This document shows, one piece after another, positions 10,924 through 20,946 of a stretch of DNA of 64,000 nucleotides. This DNA comes from an uncultured SAR86 cluster bacterium. Lineage in GTDB: Bacteria > Pseudomonadota > Gammaproteobacteria > Magnimaribacterales > D2472. The stretch is from assembly GCA_902538705.1 (NCBI GenBank), contig CACBGD010000002.1, positions 1-64,000 of the forward strand, given 5' to 3'. Every line of letters begins with the position of its first letter. Positions within the stretch are counted from its first letter, which is position 1. Both the position numbers and the translations under genes were made by a program. The notes below the pieces were generated by a model. That model saw only the letters and a program-made list of their open reading frames with translations, ran no database searches and was not told the origin of the DNA.

Positions 10924-12270
10924 GTGAATAATTCTATAAATAATTTATCTCCTCTTGATGGAAGATATTCTAAAAAAGTATCTGAAATTACTAAACTTTT
11001 TAGTGAAAAAGCACTTATCCAAAAAAGATTTATTATTGAAATTGAATGGTTGTTATTTGTACTAACCGATAAATTTTATAAAACAGTCAAAATATCTAAA
11101 AGTGATGTTAAAAAAATTATTAAATTTAAAAATAATTTTAATGAATCATATGCCAGAAAAATAAAAACAATTGAAAATAAAACGAATCATGATGTAAAAG
11201 CTGTTGAATATTTTATAAATAATTATTTTAAGAAAAATAAACTAGAAAGATTTATACCTTATGTTCATTTAGGTCTTACCTCAGAGGATGTAAATTCGCT
11301 TTCTTATGCACTTATGATTAGAGAGCTAAAAAATGCATCTATGATTTCGCTAAATTCTTTGAATAAACAAATTAAACATTTAGCATCCAAATATAAGAAA
11401 ATATCATTTTTGGCAAGAACGCATGGACAATCTGCTTCTCCATCAACACTTGGTAAAGAAATACTTGTATTTAATAAAAGATTGCAAAGACAGATAGATC
11501 AGCTAAAAAAGATTAATCCTATGGCAAAATGGGGAGGAGCAACCGGAAATTACCATACAATTCATTTAGTTAATCAAAATAAAGATCCAGTTAAAATAGC
11601 AACAAAATTTATTAAGAAGTTCAAAGTTGAGCATAACATAGTAACTACACAGATCGAGCCTCATGATTGGATTGCTGAAACATGTCATGCTCTTATTAGA
11701 GTTAATAATATAATAGATGACCTAAATAAAGATATGTGGATGTATATCGCTAATGATATTTTTATTTTAGAAACACAAAAAAATGAGGTTGGCTCATCAA
11801 CAATGCCTCATAAAGTTAATCCAATAGATTTTGAAAATTCTGAGGGAAATATTGGATTAGCTAATTCAATGCTTAATTATTTTGCTGATAAACTTCCAAT
11901 TTCAAGATTGCAAAGAGATTTAAGTGATTCAACCACAATAAGAAATATAGGAGTTGCTTTTGGTTATTCTGTTCTATCTTATAAGTCAACTTTAAAAGGA
12001 TTAGAAAAGATAAAACCAAACCAAACAAAAATAAATGAAGAACTGGATTATAACTGGGCCGTACTTAGTGAAGCTGTTCAAACAATAATGCGTTTAGAAA
12101 ATATAGAAAATGCTTATGAAAAACTTAAAGAATTAACAAGGGGTAAGGATCTTAACCAAGAAATGTATTTAGAATTTATAGAAAGCCTCGACCTATCAAC
12201 AAAGAATAAAGAATACTTAAGAAAACTAAATCCAAGAAACTATATTGGCATTGCATCGAAATTTAAATAA
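10924..12270 (+). CDS. purB: Adenylosuccinate lyase (GTG start)
   Basis: NNLSPLDGRYSKKV, HLGLTSEDVNSLSYAL, signature GSSTMPHKVNPIDFENSEGN. Confidence 0.97.
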   Translation: MNNSINNLSPLDGRYSKKVSEITKLFSEKALIQKRFIIEIEWLLFVLTDKFYKTVKISKSDVKKIIKFKNNFNESYARKIKTIENKTNHDVKAVEYFINNYFKKNKLERFIPYVHLGLTSEDVNSLSYALMIRELKNASMISLNSLNKQIKHLASKYKKISFLARTHGQSASPSTLGKEILVFNKRLQRQIDQLKKINPMAKWGGATGNYHTIHLVNQNKDPVKIATKFIKKFKVEHNIVTTQIEPHDWIAETCHALIRVNNIIDDLNKDMWMYIANDIFILETQKNEVGSSTMPHKVNPIDFENSEGNIGLANSMLNYFADKLPISRLQRDLSDSTTIRNIGVAFGYSVLSYKSTLKGLEKIKPNQTKINEELDYNWAVLSEAVQTIMRLENIENAYEKLKELTRGKDLNQEMYLEFIESLDLSTKNKEYLRKLNPRNYIGIASKFK

Positions 12271-12325
12271 GTGTTTAAATATCAAGCATAAAATATTATT
12301 ATGGAAAACCTTTTGAGGTTTCAAT

Positions 12326-13909
12326 ATGAAAAAATATACTGATCTAATTAAAGAAATTCAAAACTCCGATAAATTTAAAAATTCGGAATGGGATTCTATA
12401 AATCCTGAATATGTAGCGAGAATGCAACTACAAAATAGATTTAAATCTGGAATTGAGATAGCTAAATACAATGCTGAGATTATGAGAAAAGATATGGATG
12501 ATTATGATAATGATTCATCAAAATATACTCAATCTCTTGGTTGTTGGCATGGTTTTATAGGCCAACAGAAACTAATTTCAATAAAAAAACATTTTGATAC
12601 TAATGACAAAAAATATCTTTATCTTTCTGGTTGGATGATAGCAGCCCTTAGATCACAATTTGGTCCATTACCCGATCAATCAATGCATGAGAAGACTTCT
12701 GTTGCTAGTTTGATAAATGAACTTTATACATTCCTTAGACAGGCTGATGCTAGAGAGCTTGGCGGTCTTTTTAGAGAATTAGATAAGGTAAGTGATGAGA
12801 ATACAAAAAATGAAATAATAGAAAAAATTGATAATTACCAAACTCACGTAGTACCAATAATTGCAGATATAGATGCAGGATTTGGTAATGAAGAGGCTAC
12901 ATACTTAATGGCAAAGCAGATGATAGAAGCTGGAGCTTGTGCAATTCAGATTGAAAATCAAGTGTCTGATGAAAAACAGTGCGGCCACCAAGATGGAAAG
13001 GTAACAGTCCCACATGCTGAATTTTTAGCAAAAATTAATGCTGTTAGATATGCTTTCCTTGAACTTGGTGTTGATGATGGAGTTATAGTAGCGAGAACGG
13101 ATTCTCTAGGTGCTGGATTAACTGCAAAAATTGCAATTACAAAGGAGGTTGGTGATTTAGGTGATCAATACAACTCTTTCTTAGATACTGAAGAAGTAAA
13201 TGAAGCCGATATGAAACATGGAGATGTCATGATCAATCAGCATGGAAAGATTGTTAGACCAAAAAGATTGCCATCAAATCTCTATAAATTTAAAGAAGGT
13301 ACTGGTGAAGCAAGGTGTATTTTAGATTCTATTACAAGTCTTCAAAGCGGTGCTGATTTAATTTGGATCGAAACAGAAAAACCACATATTGGTCAAATTG
13401 CTGAAATGATGACTGAAATTAAAAAAGTTATTCCCAATGCAAAACTTGTTTATAACAATAGTCCATCATTTAATTGGACTCTTAATTTTAGACAACAAGT
13501 TTTTGATAGCTGGGAAAGTGAAGGCAAAGATTTAACTCAATATGAAAGAGATGATCTAATGTCTGAAAAATATGATTCAACTGAACTAGCTAACGAAGCT
13601 GACTTGAAAATAAAAACATTCCAAGCTGATGCAGCTAAAGAGGCAGGTATTTTTCATCACCTAATAACACTTCCTACCTATCACACTGCTGCCCTATCAA
13701 CTGATAACTTAGCTAAAGCATATTTTGGTGATGATGGCATGTTAGGTTATGTAAAAAATATCCAAAGACAGGAAATTAGACAAGGTATTGCATGTGTGAA
13801 GCATCAAAATATGGCAGGATCAGATATGGGGGATGACCATAAGGAGTATTTTGCTGGAGATGCTGCATTGAAAGCAGCTGGTGAAGATAATACTATGAAT
13901 CAGTTTTAA
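12326..13909 (+). CDS. aceA: Isocitrate lyase, long (about 530 aa) subgroup
   Basis: IIADIDAGFGNEEATYLMAKQMIEAGACAIQIENQVSDEKQCGHQDGKVTVPH. Confidence 0.95.
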   Translation: MKKYTDLIKEIQNSDKFKNSEWDSINPEYVARMQLQNRFKSGIEIAKYNAEIMRKDMDDYDNDSSKYTQSLGCWHGFIGQQKLISIKKHFDTNDKKYLYLSGWMIAALRSQFGPLPDQSMHEKTSVASLINELYTFLRQADARELGGLFRELDKVSDENTKNEIIEKIDNYQTHVVPIIADIDAGFGNEEATYLMAKQMIEAGACAIQIENQVSDEKQCGHQDGKVTVPHAEFLAKINAVRYAFLELGVDDGVIVARTDSLGAGLTAKIAITKEVGDLGDQYNSFLDTEEVNEADMKHGDVMINQHGKIVRPKRLPSNLYKFKEGTGEARCILDSITSLQSGADLIWIETEKPHIGQIAEMMTEIKKVIPNAKLVYNNSPSFNWTLNFRQQVFDSWESEGKDLTQYERDDLMSEKYDSTELANEADLKIKTFQADAAKEAGIFHHLITLPTYHTAALSTDNLAKAYFGDDGMLGYVKNIQRQEIRQGIACVKHQNMAGSDMGDDHKEYFAGDAALKAAGEDNTMNQF

Positions 13910-14075
13910 GACAATCGCCCTGTTCTTTCCCACAAAACTCGCATGGTGCACCTTCCTCAAAGGTTGAGAGACCACCACATGAACCTTGCAGAGGTTTATT
14001 ATTAAAAATAAAGCCTGCAGCCAGTCCACAAATTGCAAGCACGAAAACAAAAGATGCTATTAATATCTCAGTCAT
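13893..14075 (-). CDS. nqrM: Na+-NQR maturation protein NqrM (DUF539); start placed at internal ATG 14075
   Basis: MTEILIASFVFVLAICGLAAGFIFNNKPLQGSCGGLSTFEEGAPCEFCGKEQGDC: one TM plus conserved Cys, directly after apbE as in Vibrio/Pseudomonas. Confidence 0.88.
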   Translation of the reverse strand: MTEILIASFVFVLAICGLAAGFIFNNKPLQGSCGGLSTFEEGAPCEFCGKEQGDCLKTDS

Positions 14076-15072
14076 ATTTAATATTTTGCCATGATTTTGA
14101 TTCAAAATACTTAATTAAGCCATCACTAATATAAATTATTTTAATTTTTAGATTTAGTGATTCAGATATCTCAATAGATTCATCAAGATTCATAACATTA
14201 AATGCAGTTGCGAATGCATCAGCTCGGGCGACAGATATTTCATCTAAAACAGTTACAGAAAGGATATTATTATCTTTAGATTTAATAGTTCTTGGGTCAA
14301 TAGAATGAGAAACTAATTGTCCGTCAATATATTTAAAATTCAAATAATCTCCTGATGTTGCAACACCAATAAAGTTATCAGAGTTAGGAACTGTAAAGGA
14401 GACTTTTTGCTGAAATAATTGAGGATCTTGGATACCAATAGTCCAAAGACCAGTCTTAGATGATCCATTTGCTGCGATTTCACCACCAATATCAATGAGA
14501 TAATTATTAAAATTATTTGCCAAAAGATAGTTAGATACAGCATCAACAGCAAAACCCTTTGCTATAGAAGATAAATCAAAAACTAAATCTTTGTATTTAG
14601 TAATACTTTTTTTACTATCATTAATAGAAAACTTTAATGAATAAGGCTCAAAAACATATTGATTATCTAGAAATAGATTTGGACCGAAACCAAGGTTGTT
14701 TACTACAGAGCCTACAGTAATGTCATAAACTCCATTAGTCTTTTTTGATACATCAAAAGCTAACTTAAAGATTTCATATAAATCATCGGAAAGTAAAAAC
14801 TCATTACCAGTTTCATAAAAATTTAATTTATTAACCTCTGAGTTTGGTTTGTAATTAGATGCAATTAAATCAATTTTATTAAGAATATTTACAACTTCAT
14901 CAAGATATTGCTGATTAATAAATTCCTTAGATGATATTTTCCAATATGTTCCATAGATTTCACCCTGATATAAATAGTTAGTCCTCTGATTATAATCATA
15001 GGCAAAATAGATACAGATTAAACCAACTATTAGAGCTAAAAACTTAGATATGTTAAGTCTTGTAATGATAAT
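14068..15072 (-). CDS. apbE: FAD:protein FMN transferase ApbE; full frame extends to the nqrF stop with probable ATT start (ORF track lists only a 151-aa fragment)
   Basis: Manual reverse-strand translation, same frame as ORF 14068..14523, without stops: [51 protein letters not shown]...SEVNKLNFYETGNEFLLSDDLYEIFKLAFDVSKKTNGVYDITVGSVVNNLGFGP...YKDLVFDLSSIAKGFAVDAVSNYLLANNFNNYLIDIGGEIAANG. Confidence 0.88.
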   Translation of the reverse strand: MIITRLNISKFLALIVGLICIYFAYDYNQRTNYLYQGEIYGTYWKISSKEFINQQYLDEVVNILNKIDLIASNYKPNSEVNKLNFYETGNEFLLSDDLYEIFKLAFDVSKKTNGVYDITVGSVVNNLGFGPNLFLDNQYVFEPYSLKFSINDSKKSITKYKDLVFDLSSIAKGFAVDAVSNYLLANNFNNYLIDIGGEIAANGSSKTGLWTIGIQDPQLFQQKVSFTVPNSDNFIGVATSGDYLNFKYIDGQLVSHSIDPRTIKSKDNNILSVTVLDEISVARADAFATAFNVMNLDESIEISESLNLKIKIIYISDGLIKYFESKSWQNIKYD

Positions 15073-16292
15073 TAACCGCCAAAATCGTCTAAGGCGATAT
15101 TTTCCTTTTCAACTCCAAGATCTACTAACATATCAATAACAGCCTTATTCATCATTGGTGGGCCACAAAGATAATATTCACAATCTTCAGGAGCAGGATG
15201 ATTTTTTAGATAGTTATTAAATAAAACCTGATGAATAAATCCAGTATCTCCATCCCAATTATCATCAGGTAGTGGATCAGAAAGTGCTACATGCCATGAG
15301 AAGTTTTCATTTTCTGCATCTAGTTTATCGAACTCATCAACATAGAACATTTCCTTTAAACTTCTTGCTCCATACCAAAAGGTTATCTTTCTATTTGTGT
15401 TTATTCGAAGAAGTTGATCAAAAATGTGAGCTCTCATTGGTGCCATTCCTGCCCCTCCACCAACAAACACCATTTCATTGTTAGTTTCTTTTGCAAAAAA
15501 CTCTCCAAAAGGACCAAAGACTTTAACTTTATCTCCTGCTTTTAAATTGAATACCCAAGATGACATTAAACCTGGAGGAAAATCTGAGCCAGGAGGTGGT
15601 GATGCTATTCTGATATTAAATTTGAGAACACCTTTTTCCTCTGGATAATTTGCCATTGAATAAGCTCTTATTACTGGTTCATTGTTAACTGCACTGTTGT
15701 CCCAGATCTTAAATCTGTCCCAATCTTCATGATACTCATTAGCAATATCAAAATCTTTATAATCGATTTTATATTCTGGTGCTTCAAGTTGAACATAGCC
15801 TCCAGCTTTAAAATCTACTTTTTCTCCCTCGGGAAGTTTTAATATTAGTTCTTTTATGAAAGTGGCTACATTATCATTTGATACCACCTCACATTCCCAC
15901 TCCTTAACTCCAAAAACTTCATCAGGAACAGTTATATTTAAGTCATTTTTAACTGCAACCTGACACGATAGTCTCCAACCATCATTTTTTTCTTTAGCAT
16001 TGAAGTGACTTTCTTCAGTAGGAAGTATTGAACCTCCACCTTCTAGTATCTGACATTTACATTGACTGCATGTACCACCACCACCACAAGCCGAAGAGAG
16101 AAAAATCTTATTATCTGCCAAAGTTTGAAGAAGTTTTGAGCCTGTCTTTACTTCTAGTTTGTTTTCTTCGTCTCCATTGATTGTTATTAAAACATTACCT
16201 GAGGCAACTAATTGACTTCTTGCAAGTAGAATTACAACTACGAGAAGTAAAACTATGCCTGTAAAAGAAACAACACCCAATATTAAATCCAT
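15072..16292 (-). CDS. nqrF: Na+-translocating NADH:quinone reductase subunit F
   Basis: [21 protein letters not shown] 2Fe-2S motif, [21 protein letters not shown], terminal DDFGG. Confidence 0.97.
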   Translation of the reverse strand: MDLILGVVSFTGIVLLLVVVILLARSQLVASGNVLITINGDEENKLEVKTGSKLLQTLADNKIFLSSACGGGGTCSQCKCQILEGGGSILPTEESHFNAKEKNDGWRLSCQVAVKNDLNITVPDEVFGVKEWECEVVSNDNVATFIKELILKLPEGEKVDFKAGGYVQLEAPEYKIDYKDFDIANEYHEDWDRFKIWDNSAVNNEPVIRAYSMANYPEEKGVLKFNIRIASPPPGSDFPPGLMSSWVFNLKAGDKVKVFGPFGEFFAKETNNEMVFVGGGAGMAPMRAHIFDQLLRINTNRKITFWYGARSLKEMFYVDEFDKLDAENENFSWHVALSDPLPDDNWDGDTGFIHQVLFNNYLKNHPAPEDCEYYLCGPPMMNKAVIDMLVDLGVEKENIALDDFGG

Positions 16293-16302
16293 TTAAAATC
16301 TC

Positions 16303-16914
16303 CTATAAAGATATTCCACCAAATGACATAAAACCAAAACTCATTAAACCAACAATTATAAATGTCATGCCAAGACCTTTTAATCCCTCGGGAATATCAG
16401 AATATTTTAATTTCTCTCTTATTCCAGCCAATATAACTATAGCCATTGCCCAACCAACACCGGCACCTAGACCATAGGCAATACTTTCAGTAAACATAAG
16501 ATCTTTCTCTACCATGAATAAAGAGGCACCTAAAATTGCACAATTAACAGTTATTAATGGTAAAAATACACCTAGAGCATTATATAAAGCGGGTATATAT
16601 TTATCCAGAAACATTTCTAAAATTTGAACCGCTGCTGCAATAACGCCAATATAACTAATTAACTCAACAAACTCTAAATTTGTATTAGGTAAACCTGCCC
16701 ATGTTAAAGCACCTTCTCTTAATACATAGTTATAAATTAAATTATTTAAAGGTACAGTAATAGCACATACAACAATTACAGCTACACCTAAACCAAATGC
16801 AGCATCAATCTTTTTCGAGATTGCAAGAAAAGTGCACATTCCTAAAAATAAAGATAGAGCAATATTTTCAATGAAGACTGTATTAATAAAGATATTTAAA
16901 TAATGTTCAAACAT
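16303..16914 (-). CDS. nqrE: Na+-NQR subunit E
   Basis: 203-aa polytopic protein, NqrE sequence pattern, operon position. Confidence 0.96.
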   Translation of the reverse strand: MFEHYLNIFINTVFIENIALSLFLGMCTFLAISKKIDAAFGLGVAVIVVCAITVPLNNLIYNYVLREGALTWAGLPNTNLEFVELISYIGVIAAAVQILEMFLDKYIPALYNALGVFLPLITVNCAILGASLFMVEKDLMFTESIAYGLGAGVGWAMAIVILAGIREKLKYSDIPEGLKGLGMTFIIVGLMSFGFMSFGGISL

Positions 16915-17584
16915 TTAGTTCTCTCTTATTTAGATCAGGTGATACAGAATGTTTTGACAAGTCAAACTCATCCTCTTCAATTTGATCATTGTTATAACCC
17001 CTAATTAACCAAATAAATAAACCAATAATAATAAATGAACTTGGTGGAAGAAGAAGGAGATTATTAGTTGGGTACCAATCACCAAAAATTGGAATACCAA
17101 ACAAAGTTCCTGCTCCAAAAAGCTCACGAATAAATGCAACTCCAATGAGTATTAAACTGTAACCAATGCCATTACCAAGGCCGTCTAAGAAACTTACAAA
17201 AGGTTTTTCTTTCATTGCAAAAGCTTCAGCTCTTCCCATGACAATACAATTGGTAATAATTAGACCAACAAATACAGATAGTTTTTTACTTGTTTCATAA
17301 TCATAAGCCTTAAGAAGTTCATCAACCAAAATAACTAATGTGGCAATAATAGTCATTTGAACAATAATACGGACAGATGAAGGTATATAGTTTCTGATAA
17401 TTGAAATAAATAGATTTGATAGTGAAACAACAGATGTTAAAGCAATACACATTATCAATGTGACATTTAAATTGCTTGTTACTGCTAAAGCTGAGCAAAT
17501 CCCTAAGATTTGTAGCGTTATTGGATTCTCCTTGATTAGGGGATTTACTAGTACTTCTTTATATTGCTTAAGACTCATAATCAA
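16907..17584 (-). CDS. nqrD: Na+-NQR subunit D
   Basis: 225-aa polytopic protein with [23 protein letters not shown]; operon position. Confidence 0.96.
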   Translation of the reverse strand: MIMSLKQYKEVLVNPLIKENPITLQILGICSALAVTSNLNVTLIMCIALTSVVSLSNLFISIIRNYIPSSVRIIVQMTIIATLVILVDELLKAYDYETSKKLSVFVGLIITNCIVMGRAEAFAMKEKPFVSFLDGLGNGIGYSLILIGVAFIRELFGAGTLFGIPIFGDWYPTNNLLLLPPSSFIIIGLFIWLIRGYNNDQIEEDEFDLSKHSVSPDLNKRELNV

Positions 17585-18338
17585 AATTTTCTAAAAGTTT
17601 TAAATAGCCCGAGTCACTGAACCAGTATTCAATCATATTTGAAACACCCCTACTTGTCAGAGTAGCTCCAGAAAGACCGTCAACCATATATTTAGCATCA
17701 TTCATATTTTGATCAACAGCACCTTTAATTACTTGAAGTTTCACATCTCCAGACTGATAAATCTCTTTCCCAACCCAAATATTTTTCCAGTTAGGATTAT
17801 CGACCTCTCCACCAAGACCAGGTGTTTCTTTATGTTCATAAAATTCAATACCTACAACAGTATTAAAATCATTTTCTATAGCAATATAACCATAAAGAGT
17901 TCCCCACAAACCATAGCCACGAATCGGAAGAATTAATTTATCTATTTTATTATCTTTAGTTGAAAAATAAATTTTTCCAATATTTTCCCTATTTTTAATA
18001 ATTGCAATATCTTTATCAGCTGGAACAGGTTTAGATTGATCTGAGAATCTTAATGATTGCAGTTGATCATACTTATCGATATCAAAATCTTTATACTCTC
18101 TATATGTTTCACCTGTATCAAAATCTAAAAAACGAATCTCAAGATTTTTAAATTGATCTTCAACTGAAATAGACTCGTTATAAATATTTGCAGCCTCAAG
18201 AATCTTAATTCTTTTATCATTAAGTTTATTTGTATTTTGTTGGTCTCTGAGTGATACAGCAGTAAAAGAAACAAATAGCGAGCATAACAAGCAAACCCCA
18301 AGGGTCACACCTAAAGTCCTAATGATTGTTTCATTCAT
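17568..18338 (-). CDS. nqrC: Na+-NQR subunit C with covalent-FMN motif SGAT
   Basis: [13 protein letters not shown] flavinylation motif; GLGGEV; operon position. Confidence 0.96.
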   Translation of the reverse strand: MNETIIRTLGVTLGVCLLCSLFVSFTAVSLRDQQNTNKLNDKRIKILEAANIYNESISVEDQFKNLEIRFLDFDTGETYREYKDFDIDKYDQLQSLRFSDQSKPVPADKDIAIIKNRENIGKIYFSTKDNKIDKLILPIRGYGLWGTLYGYIAIENDFNTVVGIEFYEHKETPGLGGEVDNPNWKNIWVGKEIYQSGDVKLQVIKGAVDQNMNDAKYMVDGLSGATLTSRGVSNMIEYWFSDSGYLKLLENFDYES

Positions 18339-19567
18339 AATGCTTCTCTGTATTTAAGTTTCTTTTGAGTATTATTGTTTACAACTAAATGATCTATAAC
18401 GGGTGCCAGAAGGTTAGCAAAAAGTATAGCAAGCATCATTCCTTCAGGAAATGCTGGATTAACAACACGTATGAGGACTACTGTAACCCCTATAACTATT
18501 CCATATATCCATCTACCTTTATTTGTTCCTGAGCCTGAAACTGGTTCAGTAGCCATAAAAACTAAACCAAATGCAAAACTACCTATAACTAAATGCCAAT
18601 AAAATGGAACATTGAACATAGGGTTAGTTTCTGAACCAATAATATTGAATAGAGAGCTTGTAACAAACATTCCTAAAAGTGTTCCCAGCATGATTCTGTA
18701 AGAGGCAATCCTTGTCATCAAAAGAATTACTGCAGCAATTGAGATTGCAATAATGGACGTCTCACCCACTGAACCCGGAATGTTTCCAGCAAAAGCATCA
18801 AACCAGCTAAATTTATCAGTTAGCCCAGGTACACCAGTTTCTGCAGCAACTCCAAGAGGTGTAGCGCCTGAGTAACCTTGTGGAATTATCATTTGATCTC
18901 CTAGTCCTGAAATCCAAACCTTATCGCCTGATAGATCAGATGGATAAGCAAAATAAAGGAAAGCTCTTCCCGTTAATGCAGGATTGAGGAAGTTTTTACC
19001 AGTTCCACCAAAAATCTCTTTTCCAATAACAATTCCGAATGTTATACCTAATGCAGCTTGCCATAGAGGAAGATCTGGTGGGCAACTTAAAGCAAAGAGA
19101 ACTGAAGATACAAAAAAACCTTCATTCACTTCGTGTTTTCTTATAATTGCAAATAAAATCTCCCAGGTTATACCAACTAAAAATGTTGTTGCATAAATAG
19201 GAATAAAATAGACAGCACCAAACCATATTTTATTTATAAAGCTATTTGGCTCATATCCAAAAATATTTACAAGATAATGGTGCCAATCTCCCGTGTTAGG
19301 TGTATCTATGAGTGCTAAATATTCAAGAGATTGATTTCCAATATTATACATTCCAAAAAACATTGCTGGAAAAGTCGATAGCCAGACTATGACCATCATT
19401 CTTTGAATATCTAATGCATCTCTTATGTGAATTGGATTTTTAGTTTTATTTTTTGAAAGAAAAAATAAATTTTCAAAGATGTCATAAATTGGAAAATACT
19501 TTTCAGCTGAACCCCCTTTTGAAAAAGAAGGTTTTGCATCATCAAAAAGATTTCTAAGGAATTTCAT
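18335..19567 (-). CDS. nqrB: Na+-NQR subunit B with covalent-FMN motif SGAT
   Basis: GYSGATPLG flavinylation motif (about 18860-18871), polytopic, operon position. Confidence 0.96.
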   Translation of the reverse strand: MKFLRNLFDDAKPSFSKGGSAEKYFPIYDIFENLFFLSKNKTKNPIHIRDALDIQRMMVIVWLSTFPAMFFGMYNIGNQSLEYLALIDTPNTGDWHHYLVNIFGYEPNSFINKIWFGAVYFIPIYATTFLVGITWEILFAIIRKHEVNEGFFVSSVLFALSCPPDLPLWQAALGITFGIVIGKEIFGGTGKNFLNPALTGRAFLYFAYPSDLSGDKVWISGLGDQMIIPQGYSGATPLGVAAETGVPGLTDKFSWFDAFAGNIPGSVGETSIIAISIAAVILLMTRIASYRIMLGTLLGMFVTSSLFNIIGSETNPMFNVPFYWHLVIGSFAFGLVFMATEPVSGSGTNKGRWIYGIVIGVTVVLIRVVNPAFPEGMMLAILFANLLAPVIDHLVVNNNTQKKLKYREAL

Positions 19568-20880
19568 TGTAATTCTTTATAAATTAATTCTAAGTTTTCA
19601 TCCAAAATTGAGCAGTAATCATATTTACTTGGACATACATAACTACATAGGGATAAATCTTCAGGAGCCAACTCTAAAACACCAAGTTTTATAGCATTTT
19701 CAATATCTTTTACAACAATTGATTTTAATAACTGGAGTGACATTATATTGAGAGGCATAACCTCTTCATATGCTGCAACCGGAACTATTCCCCTATTACT
19801 CCCATTAAGTGCAGTATTGAACTCAAACTCATCAGGCTTTATCCAGCTTGATATGAACGCGCCAAGCTTAGAATGCAGTTTTGATCCCGGCATTAGCCAG
19901 TTAAGAAAAGTATCAGGTATTTCATCTGAAATAGCAGAAATTTGATTATGATAGAAGCCTAAAAATGATAGTGAATCAGTAATTTCATATCCATTTAGAA
20001 CGGATCCAGATACCAATCGAGAATTATCTTTTAAATTACCTGCAACAAGTTCTCTACAATCAGATCCAATTCTAGCTTTAACAACTTTTGGTTCAATAAT
20101 TGATGGGCCGCCAATAGCTACATACCTGGAGGTTCGTATTTTATTATTCAAAGCAAAGTCACCTAATGATAGAACGCCCTGCCCATCTATGTACCAACAT
20201 TTAGAGTTTAGATCAACAGGTTTTATAAAATGTATGTGTGTACCTGAAAGCCCTGCTGGATGAGGACCATTAAAATTATAGTAATTTATGCCATCAATAA
20301 AATTATTAAAGTCATTATTTTGATAGCAAACGTGAATATTACAGTTGTAAATTTCCTTCAATTTGGTTAACGAGTTATTAAATAAGTCTATTTCATGTTG
20401 AAGATAAATATATGGATCAACAGATAAAGGGTTTGTATCACAAATATTAACAAATATATCATCAGGGATATCTTTGAGTTTTGGTGTTTTATTAAAGGGT
20501 CTTGTTCTAAAATAATTAATGACTCCAAATTTTGATAGGTTTTTGAGAAGAATCTCATTATCATCATTTAAAATTTCTACTTGATTCTCTTGTTCAGCAA
20601 CCTCAATCTCTATACTGATAAAACGCCTCTTTTCACCTCTATTAATGGATTTAATTAGGCCACCTGCTGGAGAAGTAAAAAATACACCAGGATTTTTCTT
20701 GTCTTCAAAGAGAACTGAACCAATTTTAACCTCGTCACCAACATCAACCATCATTGTTGGTTTCATACCAATATAATCAGGTCCAAGAATGCCAACATGA
20801 GATATTTTTGTTGAGTCGGAGACAGTGCCGTCAGGTGACCCTGAAATCGGTATATTTAAGCCTTTTTTTAAGTTATACAA
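19564..20880 (-). CDS. nqrA: Na+-NQR subunit A
   Basis: KKGLNIPISGSPDGTVSDSTKISHVGILGPDYIGMKPTM; first gene of the nqr operon. Confidence 0.96.
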   Translation of the reverse strand: MYNLKKGLNIPISGSPDGTVSDSTKISHVGILGPDYIGMKPTMMVDVGDEVKIGSVLFEDKKNPGVFFTSPAGGLIKSINRGEKRRFISIEIEVAEQENQVEILNDDNEILLKNLSKFGVINYFRTRPFNKTPKLKDIPDDIFVNICDTNPLSVDPYIYLQHEIDLFNNSLTKLKEIYNCNIHVCYQNNDFNNFIDGINYYNFNGPHPAGLSGTHIHFIKPVDLNSKCWYIDGQGVLSLGDFALNNKIRTSRYVAIGGPSIIEPKVVKARIGSDCRELVAGNLKDNSRLVSGSVLNGYEITDSLSFLGFYHNQISAISDEIPDTFLNWLMPGSKLHSKLGAFISSWIKPDEFEFNTALNGSNRGIVPVAAYEEVMPLNIMSLQLLKSIVVKDIENAIKLGVLELAPEDLSLCSYVCPSKYDYCSILDENLELIYKELQ

Positions 20881-20946
20881 CTTTTAACTTCCTATCTTAA
20901 AAAACGTTTGAATTATATTATTTAAAGTCTCTATATACTACTAATA

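Noticed and set aside
13820-14552. ORFs 13820-14050 and 14340-14552 on the minus strand
   Set aside because: Out-of-frame with the clear nqrM and apbE reading frames; 14340-14552 is the +1 frame of apbE.
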